From contig DKUJ01000017.1 of the NCBI GenBank assembly GCA_002490635.1, positions 1 to 20,326 of the forward strand: a stretch of 20,326 nt of DNA. Direction: 5' to 3'. The notes under the pieces were generated by a model. The model was not told the DNA's origin. It saw only the letters and a program-made list of their open reading frames with translations, and searched no databases. A program made the position numbers and the translations under genes. Positions 1 to 6,792 of the stretch are shown here, one piece after another; positions within the stretch are counted from its first letter, which is position 1; every line of letters starts with the position of its first letter. This DNA comes from Porphyromonadaceae bacterium UBA7207 (GTDB lineage: Bacteria; Bacteroidota; Bacteroidia; Bacteroidales; Muribaculaceae).

Positions 1-50
1 TCAAGCCATTAACTGAATATCCCTCTTTAAGAACAATTCTTTAAGAGCTA

Positions 51-91
51 AGCGCAAATTTTGCTTTGCTCTTGACTTATTCGTATCTTTG
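51..91 (+). promoter_or_regulatory. Promoter module, upstream copy of a tandem pair
   Basis: A TTTG at 60-63 and TATCTTTG at 84-91 are separated by 20 bases, matching the Bacteroidetes primary-sigma consensus. The block is an imperfect copy of the one at 123-167: both run from AGCGCAAA through a TTTGCTTTGCTC-like segment to ACTTATTCGTATCTTTG. Transcription from here would start near 98 and run into the mannose-6-phosphate isomerase gene. Whether both copies are active cannot be told from sequence. Confidence 0.55.
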
Positions 92-122
92 ACTTGCCGT
101 CTTAGATACTCTCGCTCGGCAA

Positions 123-167
123 AGCGCAAATAAATTTGGCTTTGCTCTCGACTTATTCGTATCTTTG
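123..167 (+). promoter_or_regulatory. Promoter module of the mannose-6-phosphate isomerase gene
   Basis: TTTG at 135-138 and TATCTTTG at 160-167 are spaced by 21 bases, fitting the Bacteroidetes promoter pattern. The -33 region lies inside an inverted repeat: GCAAAGCGCAAAT pairs with ATTTGGCTTTGC. Predicted transcription starts near 174, about 18 bases before the ATG at 192. This placement rules out the in-frame TTG at 165 as the start codon, because it lies inside the -7 element. Confidence 0.7.
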
Positions 168-191
168 CACGATTATTCCATTATCCGGCCG

Positions 192-1178
192 ATGAAACCA
201 TCATTGACCTGCGAGGTCCTCACATTCAAACCTAACCTCCAGAGCATGCTCTGGGGTGGCGATACCCTGCCCAGACTCAAAGGTATTGCCGTACCCGGCA
301 CACCCGTGGGGGAAAGCTGGGAAGTGAGCGCCATGCCAGGCAAGGAAAGCGTGGTGGCAGACGGTCCGCTTGAAGGCCGGAACCTCGCCGAACTCGCCGC
401 CGACTACGGGGCCGAGCTTCTTGGAGAGGAGTCGATACGCCGATACGGACTCCGGTTCCCGTTGCTGGTGAAGTTCATCGATGCACGCCGCGACCTCTCG
501 ATACAAGTACATCCCGACGACAGCCTCGCAGGCAAACTGCACGGCAGCAACGGCAAAACAGAAATGTGGTATGTGCTCAGCGCCGAACCCGGCTCCAATG
601 TGATACTCGGATTCCGCCGACCCATCGATGCAGAACGTTTCGCCTCAATCGCAGGTACTGCCGCCATCCTCGATGAAGTCAACTACTATCCCACACAAGC
701 CGGAGCCTCCTTTATGGTGCCCGCCGGAACTCTGCACAGCATAGGAGCAGGCAATGTACTTGCAGAAATACAGCAGAGCAGCGACCTCACATACAGGGTG
801 TACGACTACGGACGCACCGACGCCGACGGCCACCCGCGCGCCCTGCATATAGCCTCCGCTCTTCGCGCCCTGGACTACCGACCGTGCACCGACCTGCACA
901 CCCACCCCGACCGGCTTGCCGACGGTGCACAACGCATTTCCGAATGCCAGCATTTCAACGTCGACAGGGTAGAAATCCACGACGGGAAACCCTTGGCCAT
1001 GGCGCACAACACGTCGAGTTTCAGAGTGGTGATGTGTGTCGATGGCGAAATCGTGCTGACCGACCATGCAGGCCGGCACAAAGCCACTCTGCCCTGCGGG
1101 TTCAGCGCTCTTGTGCCCGCTGGCAACGAAGGCCTGACTCTAAGCGGAAACGCCACGGCACTTATAGCCTCTGTATGA
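192..1178 (+). CDS. manA: Mannose-6-phosphate isomerase, type I (class I PMI)
   Basis: Interconverts mannose 6-phosphate and fructose 6-phosphate in the cytoplasm, linking mannose use and GDP-mannose supply to glycolysis. The product is 328 aa, usual for the short bacterial type I enzymes. The cupin metal-site residues are visible: the QVHPDD motif (Gln105, His107), Glu124 in KTEMWY and His182 in GTLHSIG, followed by the typical RVYDYGR segment. I chose ATG 192 rather than the in-frame TTG at 165, because that TTG is part of the promoter -7 box. The gene is followed after 11 bases by the -7 box of tpiA, so it is probably monocistronic with read-through possible. Family call is firm; the symbol follows common usage for this fold. 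Confidence 0.93.
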   Translation: MKPSLTCEVLTFKPNLQSMLWGGDTLPRLKGIAVPGTPVGESWEVSAMPGKESVVADGPLEGRNLAELAADYGAELLGEESIRRYGLRFPLLVKFIDARRDLSIQVHPDDSLAGKLHGSNGKTEMWYVLSAEPGSNVILGFRRPIDAERFASIAGTAAILDEVNYYPTQAGASFMVPAGTLHSIGAGNVLAEIQQSSDLTYRVYDYGRTDADGHPRALHIASALRALDYRPCTDLHTHPDRLADGAQRISECQHFNVDRVEIHDGKPLAMAHNTSSFRVVMCVDGEIVLTDHAGRHKATLPCGFSALVPAGNEGLTLSGNATALIASV

Positions 1179-1189
1179 AAAATTTTGCG

Positions 1190-1197
1190 TACCTTTG
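1190..1197 (+). promoter_or_regulatory. -7 element of the tpiA operon promoter
   Basis: TACCTTTG fits the TAnnTTTG -7 consensus. It begins 11 bases after the isomerase stop codon, so its -33 region would lie inside that coding sequence; I see no clear TTTG there. Predicted start near 1204 gives a leader of about 60 bases before tpiA. Confidence 0.55.
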
Positions 1198-1265
1198 CGC
1201 CGCCGACGGCGCACGGGGCGCAGCCGGTATCATACAAATGTACACCCCAATAAACATACTCTAAG

Positions 1266-2021
1266 ATGAGAAAGAACATAGTTGCCGGCAACTGGAAAAT
1301 GAACACCACAGTAGCCGAAGGTGTAGCCCTTGCCAAAGAAGTGAACAGTGCTGTCGCAGCCGCCAAACCCAACTGCGATGTGATTGTGTGCGTTCCCTTC
1401 ACCCACCTTGTACCCGTAGCCGAAGCCATCGACACCGCAATCCTCGGCCTTGGCGCCGAGAACTGCGCCGACCACGCCAGTGGCGCCTATACCGGCGAAG
1501 TATCCGCTTCCATGGTTGCCTCCACCGGTGCCGGCTATGTGATACTCGGCCACAGCGAACGCCGCCAGTACTACGGTGAGACCTCCGAAATTCTCCGCGC
1601 CAAAGTGGCTCTCGCTCTCGAAAACAACCTGAAACCCATTTTCTGCATCGGTGAGGTTCTCGAACAGCGCGAGAACGGCACATTCTTCGATGTAGTACGC
1701 ACCCAGATCGAAGAAGGTCTCTTCAACCTCGAAGCCTCCGACTTCGGTAAAATCGTGCTTGCCTACGAACCCGTATGGGCTATCGGCACCGGCAAGACTG
1801 CCACCGCCGAGCAGGCTCAGGAAATCCACGCCTTCATCCGTGGCGTCATCGCCGGAAAATACGGCGAAGAAGTGGCCAACAACACCACCATCCTCTACGG
1901 CGGCAGCTGCAAACCCTCCAATGCAGCCGAACTCTTCGCCAAACCCGACGTCGACGGCGGCCTCATCGGCGGTGCATCCCTCAAATGCGCCGACTTCATG
2001 GGCATCGTAAACGCATTCTGA
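1266..2021 (+). CDS. tpiA: Triosephosphate isomerase
   Basis: Interconverts dihydroxyacetone phosphate and glyceraldehyde 3-phosphate in glycolysis and gluconeogenesis; cytoplasmic, normally a homodimer. The 251-aa product has full family length. Catalytic residues are present: Lys11 in GNWKMN, His96 in LGHSERR and Glu168 in AYEPVWAIGTGKTAT, which also carries the flexible loop 6. YGGSCKPSNA (211-220) is the phosphate-binding segment. It opens a plus-strand group with the SPOR protein and folE genes, an arrangement I remember from other Bacteroidales. The GC-rich hairpin 19 bases after its stop has no U-tract, so transcription probably continues. Confidence 0.98.
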   Translation: MRKNIVAGNWKMNTTVAEGVALAKEVNSAVAAAKPNCDVIVCVPFTHLVPVAEAIDTAILGLGAENCADHASGAYTGEVSASMVASTGAGYVILGHSERRQYYGETSEILRAKVALALENNLKPIFCIGEVLEQRENGTFFDVVRTQIEEGLFNLEASDFGKIVLAYEPVWAIGTGKTATAEQAQEIHAFIRGVIAGKYGEEVANNTTILYGGSCKPSNAAELFAKPDVDGGLIGGASLKCADFMGIVNAF

Positions 2022-2040
2022 GAATAACCCCACTCCATAT

Positions 2041-2068
2041 CCGGCAGACGGTTCCGGCCGTCTGCCGG
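2041..2068 (+). other. Intercistronic hairpin between tpiA and the SPOR gene
   Basis: A perfect 11-bp inverted repeat (CCGGCAGACGG and CCGTCTGCCGG) encloses a 6-base loop. No U-tract follows, and the downstream ATG is only 12 bases beyond the stem, so this is more likely a processing, stabilising or translation-modulating element than a full terminator. Its function is inferred. Confidence 0.6.
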
Positions 2069-2080
2069 CAATTACCTTAT

Positions 2081-2596
2081 ATGAACACTTCCAAAGCCAT
2101 AGTCCTGGCAACGATGCTTGCCTACGGAGCTGGTCAGGCAGCAGCCACCGACACATATGCCGACACCGACAGCATCCGGCACAGCAATGTCGTGTCTATT
2201 GTCGACAGCATAAACTGCGGCGGAACCGTGAGCATATCGCAGCCCGCAGCCTTCGATGCCATAATGAAACGGACAGCCACCGCAAACGGCGCCACCGCAA
2301 ACGGACTGTCCCAGCAACATGTGGCCACACGTGCCGGCTACCGCATTCAAGTGTTCGACGACAACAATCCACGCACCGCACGCGCGCAAGCCCAGGCCAA
2401 AGAGGCGCAGATGCTTGCCACGTTCCCGCAGTGGCGCACCTACCTTACCTTCAACTCACCTTACTGGCAACTGAAAGTAGGAGACTTCCGCACACGCGTC
2501 GAAGCGGAGGCCGCGATGGTAAACATCCGCGATGCCTTCCCCTCGCTTTCGGGACACATGAGGCTGGTGCGCGAAAAAATAAACATAACAGAATGA
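2081..2596 (+). CDS. Secreted SPOR-domain protein
   Basis: The 171-aa product starts with a signal peptide (MNTSKAIVLATMLAYGAGQA, cleavage likely near residue 22) and ends in a SPOR domain at about 86-166 (GYRIQVF, then YWQLKVGDFRTRVEAEA). SPOR domains bind denuded peptidoglycan strands, often at the division septum, so a periplasmic cell-wall role is likely; the exact role is unknown. The 22-85 linker is low-complexity and holds a short tandem TANGATANG. The reading frame is open far upstream inside tpiA, but ATG 2081 is the only start that exposes a signal peptide. Its stop overlaps the folE start, so the two are translationally coupled. Confidence 0.85.
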   Translation: MNTSKAIVLATMLAYGAGQAAATDTYADTDSIRHSNVVSIVDSINCGGTVSISQPAAFDAIMKRTATANGATANGLSQQHVATRAGYRIQVFDDNNPRTARAQAQAKEAQMLATFPQWRTYLTFNSPYWQLKVGDFRTRVEAEAAMVNIRDAFPSLSGHMRLVREKINITE

Positions 2597-3180
2597 TGCA
2601 AGCGCCTTTGGACGAAAACGAGCGCGTCGACCGCATCGCCGCGCACATTAAGGAAATAATCAGCCTGCTTGGCGAAGACCCCGGCCGCGAAGGTCTGCTC
2701 AAGACCCCGCGCCGTGCCGCCAAAGCTCTTGTGCACGCGTGCTCGGGATATTCCGCAAATCCTGAAGAGCTGCTTGGCAATGCCCTTTTTCAAGCCGAAA
2801 GCAGCGGCATGGTGATTGTGGGCGACATAGAGTTCTACTCCATGTGCGAACATCACATACTGCCGTTTTTCGGAAAAGTCAGCGTGGGCTATATGCCCGG
2901 CGAAAAGATTGTGGGGCTTAGCAAAATCGCCCGCATGGTCGATGCCTTCTCCCACAGGCTGCAGCTCCAGGAGCGCTTCACATCGCAGCTGGCCGAATGC
3001 CTGCGCACGGCTATTGGCGCCAAGGGAGTGATTGTCGCCTGCTGCGGCGAACATCTGTGCATGAAAATGCGCGGAGTGGAGAAACAGCATGCCTCCACCA
3101 CAACCGTGGCCTACAATGGCCTGTTTACCAACGCGCACGAGCTGCGACGTGAGTTTTTCGAAGCAATAGGACGCCGATAA
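2593..3180 (+). CDS. folE: GTP cyclohydrolase I
   Basis: Converts GTP to 7,8-dihydroneopterin triphosphate, the first step to tetrahydrofolate and a possible entry to queuosine-type 7-deazapurines. The 195-aa product has the complete family core: the zinc site with Cys85 and His88 in SMCEHH and Cys156 in CCGEHLCMKMRGV (equivalence by motif), and the SKIARMVDAFSHRLQLQERF segment. Starts at ATG 2593 or the adjacent ATG 2596; both sit on the SPOR stop codon, giving a 4-base ATGA overlap if the first is used. It is the last gene of the tpiA group. Confidence 0.96.
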   Translation: MMQAPLDENERVDRIAAHIKEIISLLGEDPGREGLLKTPRRAAKALVHACSGYSANPEELLGNALFQAESSGMVIVGDIEFYSMCEHHILPFFGKVSVGYMPGEKIVGLSKIARMVDAFSHRLQLQERFTSQLAECLRTAIGAKGVIVACCGEHLCMKMRGVEKQHASTTTVAYNGLFTNAHELRREFFEAIGRR

Positions 3181-3187
3181 ATCCTCG

Positions 3188-3218
3188 GTCGACACTTTTT
3201 TCTTCTTAAAAAATCGAC
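3188..3218 (+). terminator. Possible terminator of the tpiA-folE operon
   Basis: An imperfect hairpin 7 bases after the folE stop pairs GTCGA with TCGAC and a T6 run with an A6 run, with a 3-base bulge and a CTTCTT loop. It is AT-rich in its upper part and lacks a trailing U-run, so this is a weak call based largely on position between folE and the next promoter. Confidence 0.35.
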
Positions 3219-3224
3219 GCAGAA

Positions 3225-3256
3225 TTTGCAGAACTGAACCGCAGTGCTTAAATTTG
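3225..3256 (+). promoter_or_regulatory. Promoter of the structured RNA
   Basis: TTTG at 3225-3228 and TAAATTTG at 3249-3256 are exactly 20 bases apart, a near-ideal Bacteroidetes promoter with no ORF start behind it. Transcription should begin near 3263. Confidence 0.8.
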
Positions 3257-3262
3257 CGTTAT

Positions 3263-3547
3263 AAAATCAAAGCCGGAAGAGTCCGGCCCACCCTTTCCAC
3301 CGAATAACTCATACCACATCAAAGCGGATTGGGAAACTCTTCAAATTATTCATGAAATACCGAGACATAGCTTAGCCGACCGATGGCGGGCCTCAGACAT
3401 CCTTAAACGGATGTGCCTTCGTGCCGGAGGATTACAAAGGGCGGCGAGCACTCAAATCCTGTCTTTTCGGAGTTTCATCGCATCCTTTGGTGTGGTTCTT
3501 ATAAGCCGGCCGCGACTCTTGCAAAGAGCCGCGGCCGGTGCTTTTTC
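3263..3547 (+). ncRNA. Structured non-coding RNA, 6S RNA candidate
   Basis: A promoter-to-terminator unit of about 285 nt with no credible coding frame. Near the 5' end a 6-bp hairpin closes an AGAG loop (GCCGGA/TCCGGC, about 3271-3286). The main feature is a long-range stem: 3313-3324 pairs with 3485-3496 over 12 bp (one G-U), flanked outside by ATAA/TTAT (3304-3307 with 3499-3502) and inside, after an 8-by-8-base internal loop, by GAAACTC with GAGTTTC (3333-3339 with 3470-3476). Smaller hairpins (3397-3414, 3428-3460) fill the distal part. An end-to-end extended helix with internal bubbles is what 6S RNA, the RNA-polymerase-holoenzyme mimic, looks like. I see no tmRNA, RNase P or SRP signature. 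The 6S identity is inference; the existence of an RNA gene is better supported. Start and end are predicted from promoter and terminator. Confidence 0.75.
3505..3547 (+). terminator. Rho-independent terminator of the structured RNA
   Basis: CCGGCCGCG pairs with CGCGGCCGG and an inner CTCTT/AAGAG extends the stem; TGCTTTTTC follows. A strong GC-rich stem with a T-run makes this a clear intrinsic terminator for the plus strand. It ends 14 bases before the stop codon of the convergent minus-strand gene. Confidence 0.88.
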
Positions 3548-3561
3548 ATGTCAGTAGCCAG

Positions 3562-4029
3562 TCAGGCCTCGAGAGACCGTGCCAACCGGTTGCCAGGCAT
3601 TATGTTCAGACTGAAAGAACAGCTTGTGCCTGATGCCTCCGAACGATACGTGAAGTGATAGCGCTCGCGTCCCAGAAAGTCGAGTACGGCCTCGCCGGAA
3701 CCGGCCGCAGCCTCCCGGCGCCGTCCCGACACAAGCCGTTCCTCGATGGTGACATCGAAGCCCGCCACGGCCACAGCAAGGCTATATGCTCCGTCGAGCC
3801 CCACACCAGCCAGGCCGACACGCCGTATGCGCAGCCTGGCATGGTCGTCGACCTCCATCTCAATGCCGGCCGCAGCGCTTTCACAGCCCTCCTCGAGAGA
3901 GCCGCCGACAAGGAAAGTTCTTGCCGGACCCTTGGCCCGCGGCTTTGCCGCTGCTGCTATGGCCGCAGCGGCCACAAAAGCGGCAATCACGTAGAATTCT
4001 ACGGTGTTGAATATCGATAGTGTTACCAT
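3562..4029 (-). CDS. Small membrane-anchored protein of unknown function
   Basis: The 155-aa product has one hydrophobic segment near its N-terminus (about 10-28, FYVIAAFVAAAAIAAAA) followed by basic residues, suggesting a membrane anchor with the remainder in the cytoplasm. The rest reads like a compact beta-rich domain (ARLRIRRVGLAGVGLDGAYSLAVAVAGFDVTIEERLV, abbreviated here in two parts: residues about 64-80 and 81-102). I recall similar short anchored proteins in other Bacteroidales but no assigned function. It lies 76 bases downstream of the larger DUF5689 lipoprotein gene on the same strand, with a hairpin in between, so co-transcription is possible. Codon use matches its neighbours, and the frame is preferred over the overlapping plus-strand ORFs because it alone gives a plausible protein. 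Confidence 0.72.
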   Translation of the reverse strand: MVTLSIFNTVEFYVIAAFVAAAAIAAAAKPRAKGPARTFLVGGSLEEGCESAAAGIEMEVDDHARLRIRRVGLAGVGLDGAYSLAVAVAGFDVTIEERLVSGRRREAAAGSGEAVLDFLGRERYHFTYRSEASGTSCSFSLNIMPGNRLARSLEA

Positions 4030-4038
4030 ATGATTTAT

Positions 4039-4075
4039 GAGGCGGCCCGGCTGCCAATGGCTGCCGGACCGCCTC
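4039..4075 (-). terminator. Hairpin after the DUF5689 lipoprotein gene (terminator or intercistronic)
   Basis: GAGGCGG and CCGCCTC form a 7-bp outer stem; after a single mismatch CCGGC pairs with GCCGG, and GCC/GGC can close an AAT tip. On the minus strand it is followed by ATAAATCATATG, which has no U-run and already contains the next gene's ATG ten bases on. It may terminate partially, or shape expression of the small membrane protein. Confidence 0.5.
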
Positions 4076-4105
4076 TTATTGGCTCACTGCATCAAGAGGA
4101 GAGAC

Positions 4106-6766
4106 TCATTCAGCAGGAAAAATCTCGATTTTTGTGAAGCGGATCTGTCCGGGCTTACCTTCTTCGGAACCCATTGTGGCAGTCGCACCCACTGTGAAAG
4201 TAACATCGGATGCATCGCCCACCCAGGTCACCGAAGTGTCGCCTGCTGCCTGCGCCGGGCTGAGAGTGCCAGTGCTGGGAGTAAAATCGGTGTAGCGGTA
4301 TCCAGCGTCGCGGGCGAGAGTGAACACGATTTTGGCCATGCGGCCACCGTTCACCGAAATACTGTTGTCGGCATACAGACGGATAGCGGAAGTGCCGCTG
4401 TGTATTGCGGGCGCGGTCTTGCCGTTGTTCTTCTGGATGTCGAATGTGTAGCCGCTCACAGTGGTGCTGCCGGGCACATTGGTGATGTCAGTTGCAAGCA
4501 CTTCAACGGCGTCGCCCGAAGGATCGGGATTCGGATTGGGGTCGGGGTCGGGAGTTGTGCCGCCGGTCACGTTAAGCCTGATGTTGTCGACACACCATGT
4601 GGCATAGTTGGCATCCTGGGTTGCATAGTAGCGGAAGCCGATATAAACAGTACCCGAATAGCCTGCAAGGCTGACATCGCCCGAGGGAACGAATCCGGAA
4701 TATCCGCTTGCAGGAGCGGTTGCAAGTGTCGGGTTCAGCTTGGTTTTGGTGGCGGCAGCCACATCGGCCGACGAAAGCACATATACCTCGAATACAGAGG
4801 TAGTGGAACCGTAGCCGTTCACCTGGCTGTCGAATGTGAGCACCTTGTTATCGACCTTGCTCATGTCGATGGCCGGGGAAAGGAGCCACTGGTCGAAGGG
4901 CGGCTGGGTGCCCTTGAAGCCGGTCATGGCAGCATAGTAGTTGTTATCGAATGAGGCCACATACCAGGCCTTGTCGCCGCTGATGTTCACGTTGGTCCAT
5001 CCGGCGGGTATGCTGCCGCCATCGAAAGTGGCGTCGAGGCTTGTCACAGTCTCGCCGGCAGGAGGATTGGGAGTGTCGCCACCGCTGCCGCCTTCGAGTT
5101 TGTATTCTGTAGGCTGCTTGATGCCGGGGCCTGCGCAGTATTTCATCACATCGCCCTTGATGGCAAGCACCTTGCCGAGGTTGCCGGGAACATTGGCAAG
5201 CGCCAGCGCGTCGCGCATGGAAGTGGGCAGCTGCACGCCGATGCACTTGGAAGCATCGGTGCAGTCGGCGGTAGGACCAAGCACCAGGTTTGTAGTGGCA
5301 GCGTCGGCCAGGCCGAAGCTGGTTCCGGCAAGCGTTGTGGAGCTTCCTCCTGTAGGCATGGAACCCACGATGTATCCTTTCACCCACACGCCGGTAGCCA
5401 CAGCGGCTGTGGTGCTCTGCGGATTCATGGCCACAATCTGCTTCACATTGTAGGGGCTTTCGGCATTGCCGTCGCCGTCGGCGAACTCGCCGGTGCTGAC
5501 TTCGACGCCATCAATCTCGAATTCGTCGGCTTTGCCGGTGTTTCCGGTGAGACCGTAGGCACCCATGTAGCGCTCGAAACGTGCGTTGATAAGGATTTCC
5601 TTACCGAGGTTGCCGGGGTTGTCGCGGAGGTTGCCAAGCTGTCTGAGGGCGCTTTCAGCCGGGAGTGCCACCACGACGCACTGGTCGATATTGCGGCAGT
5701 CGGCCGAAGGAGCGATTACAAGAGTGTTGTTGAGCACTGTGGGAGCTTCCCACTGTATGTCGTTGTCGCCGGAAACCACCTCTACTTCGGGTGCGACGGC
5801 ACCCACGATGTAGCCTTTCACCCAGCCTTCGTCGGTAAGATCCTGGCTTTCGAGCGACACCACATCGGTGACTGTATAGGGTTTCTCTTTTGTTCCGGGA
5901 CGGTCGCCGACCTTGATGCATCCGTTGCCGTCGATGAGTATTATCTGCCAGTTATTGTTGTAGTAGCTGAGCAGACCAACGATATCGAGGTTGCCGGTAG
6001 GCAGCACCTTGTTCCAGAATGTGCAGTATCCCGAAGTGCGCACAACCATAGGATTGCCGTTGCGGTCGATGATGTTGCGGTTCTGTTCCTCGTTTGTTGT
6101 GGCGTGGTAGGCCGAGAATTTCTTCTTGCCACCGTCCTCGAAATAGACATTCTTGAAACGCACCAGCTGGCTCTGATATTTCTGCAGGCCTTCCGGTGTG
6201 TTCGGAATCTGTGCGAAAGAGTTCACGATGAGCGTGTCGAGGTCGGCCACTACAGGCACACCGTTAAGCTCTGCCTTTGCGGCGAAAGCCTCGATGCTCA
6301 TGAAGCTCACCTGGTCGGTTTTGCCGTTTTCATACCAGGATTTCCGGCCCATCTGCTGCAGACCGGCATATTTGCCGATTGTCATGCCGGTCACATCCAT
6401 CACAATCTCCTGCCCGCGGCGGTAGTTGAGATAGAGGTTGTAGGTGTCGATGGAGAAGGCCAGCGCCGCTGTCTCGTCCTGGATCACGAGGCTTTTGAAC
6501 ACGTTTCCTTCTTCGTCGGAGGATATCACGCGTCCGGCGATGATGAAACGACGTTCAGGATCGGCCTCATCCCTGATTTCTTTGGCATAGTTGGTGGCCT
6601 CGTCCCAGAAGAGGGATTTAAGCTCCGCAATTGTGGTGTTTGCGGTAATTGAAGCCTGGGGGACGTCGATCTGCGGAGCGTCGAAATCGTCCTGGCAGGA
6701 CGGCAATGCCAGTCCCGCGGCGGCAAAAGCCGCCAGGCCTATAAGGTAGGAACGGAATATTTTCAT
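4106..6766 (-). CDS. Large surface lipoprotein: DUF5689, DUF6359-like repeats, choice-of-anchor J
   Basis: An 886-aa lipoprotein with lipobox ALPSC (Cys24) followed by QDDFD; acidic residues at this place resemble the Bacteroidetes surface-export signal, so display on the outer face of the cell is likely. Domains in order: DUF5689-like (about 40-286); two related DUF6359/OB-like repeats (about 287-420 and 431-558, each with PY(T/N)V, GWVKGYIVG or GVWVKGYIVG, and PGNLGK); a Pro/Gly linker (563-570); a choice-of-anchor-J-like beta-sandwich (about 574-734); an Asp/Pro/Asn linker (739-750); and a C-terminal beta-rich domain of unknown type. No catalytic motif is visible. I chose the ATG giving MKIFRSY, not the in-frame ATG 30 bases earlier, because it yields a clean signal peptide. 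The gene lies 26 bases after its paralog-like neighbour and probably acts with the TonB receptor. Confidence 0.85.
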   Translation of the reverse strand: MKIFRSYLIGLAAFAAAGLALPSCQDDFDAPQIDVPQASITANTTIAELKSLFWDEATNYAKEIRDEADPERRFIIAGRVISSDEEGNVFKSLVIQDETAALAFSIDTYNLYLNYRRGQEIVMDVTGMTIGKYAGLQQMGRKSWYENGKTDQVSFMSIEAFAAKAELNGVPVVADLDTLIVNSFAQIPNTPEGLQKYQSQLVRFKNVYFEDGGKKKFSAYHATTNEEQNRNIIDRNGNPMVVRTSGYCTFWNKVLPTGNLDIVGLLSYYNNNWQIILIDGNGCIKVGDRPGTKEKPYTVTDVVSLESQDLTDEGWVKGYIVGAVAPEVEVVSGDNDIQWEAPTVLNNTLVIAPSADCRNIDQCVVVALPAESALRQLGNLRDNPGNLGKEILINARFERYMGAYGLTGNTGKADEFEIDGVEVSTGEFADGDGNAESPYNVKQIVAMNPQSTTAAVATGVWVKGYIVGSMPTGGSSTTLAGTSFGLADAATTNLVLGPTADCTDASKCIGVQLPTSMRDALALANVPGNLGKVLAIKGDVMKYCAGPGIKQPTEYKLEGGSGGDTPNPPAGETVTSLDATFDGGSIPAGWTNVNISGDKAWYVASFDNNYYAAMTGFKGTQPPFDQWLLSPAIDMSKVDNKVLTFDSQVNGYGSTTSVFEVYVLSSADVAAATKTKLNPTLATAPASGYSGFVPSGDVSLAGYSGTVYIGFRYYATQDANYATWCVDNIRLNVTGGTTPDPDPNPNPDPSGDAVEVLATDITNVPGSTTVSGYTFDIQKNNGKTAPAIHSGTSAIRLYADNSISVNGGRMAKIVFTLARDAGYRYTDFTPSTGTLSPAQAAGDTSVTWVGDASDVTFTVGATATMGSEEGKPGQIRFTKIEIFPAE

Positions 6767-6792
6767 TGTATTGTTCTTGGAGAGGGACTGAA

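Noticed and set aside
1..183. Minus-strand frame open from 183 to a TGA at 3-1 (could be the end of a gene).
   Set aside because: It has a TAA at 183-181 and runs through the two promoter copies; its codons merely mirror the duplicated repeat. No plausible start.
3263..3547. RNase P RNA, tmRNA or SRP RNA as the identity of the structured RNA.
   Set aside because: The GGAAGAGTCCGGCC segment superficially recalls an RNase P core, but the rest of that core, the tmRNA tRNA-like ends and the SRP tetraloop domain are not visible.
3413..3658. Plus-strand ORF of 81 codons over the RNA gene and its terminator.
   Set aside because: It runs through a strong intrinsic terminator and the paired arms of the structured RNA; the peptide has no protein-like pattern.
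3655..4020. Plus-strand ORFs opposite the small membrane protein gene.
   Set aside because: The minus frame gives a membrane anchor and an ordered domain; the plus frames look like random Arg/Ala/Pro-rich translation.
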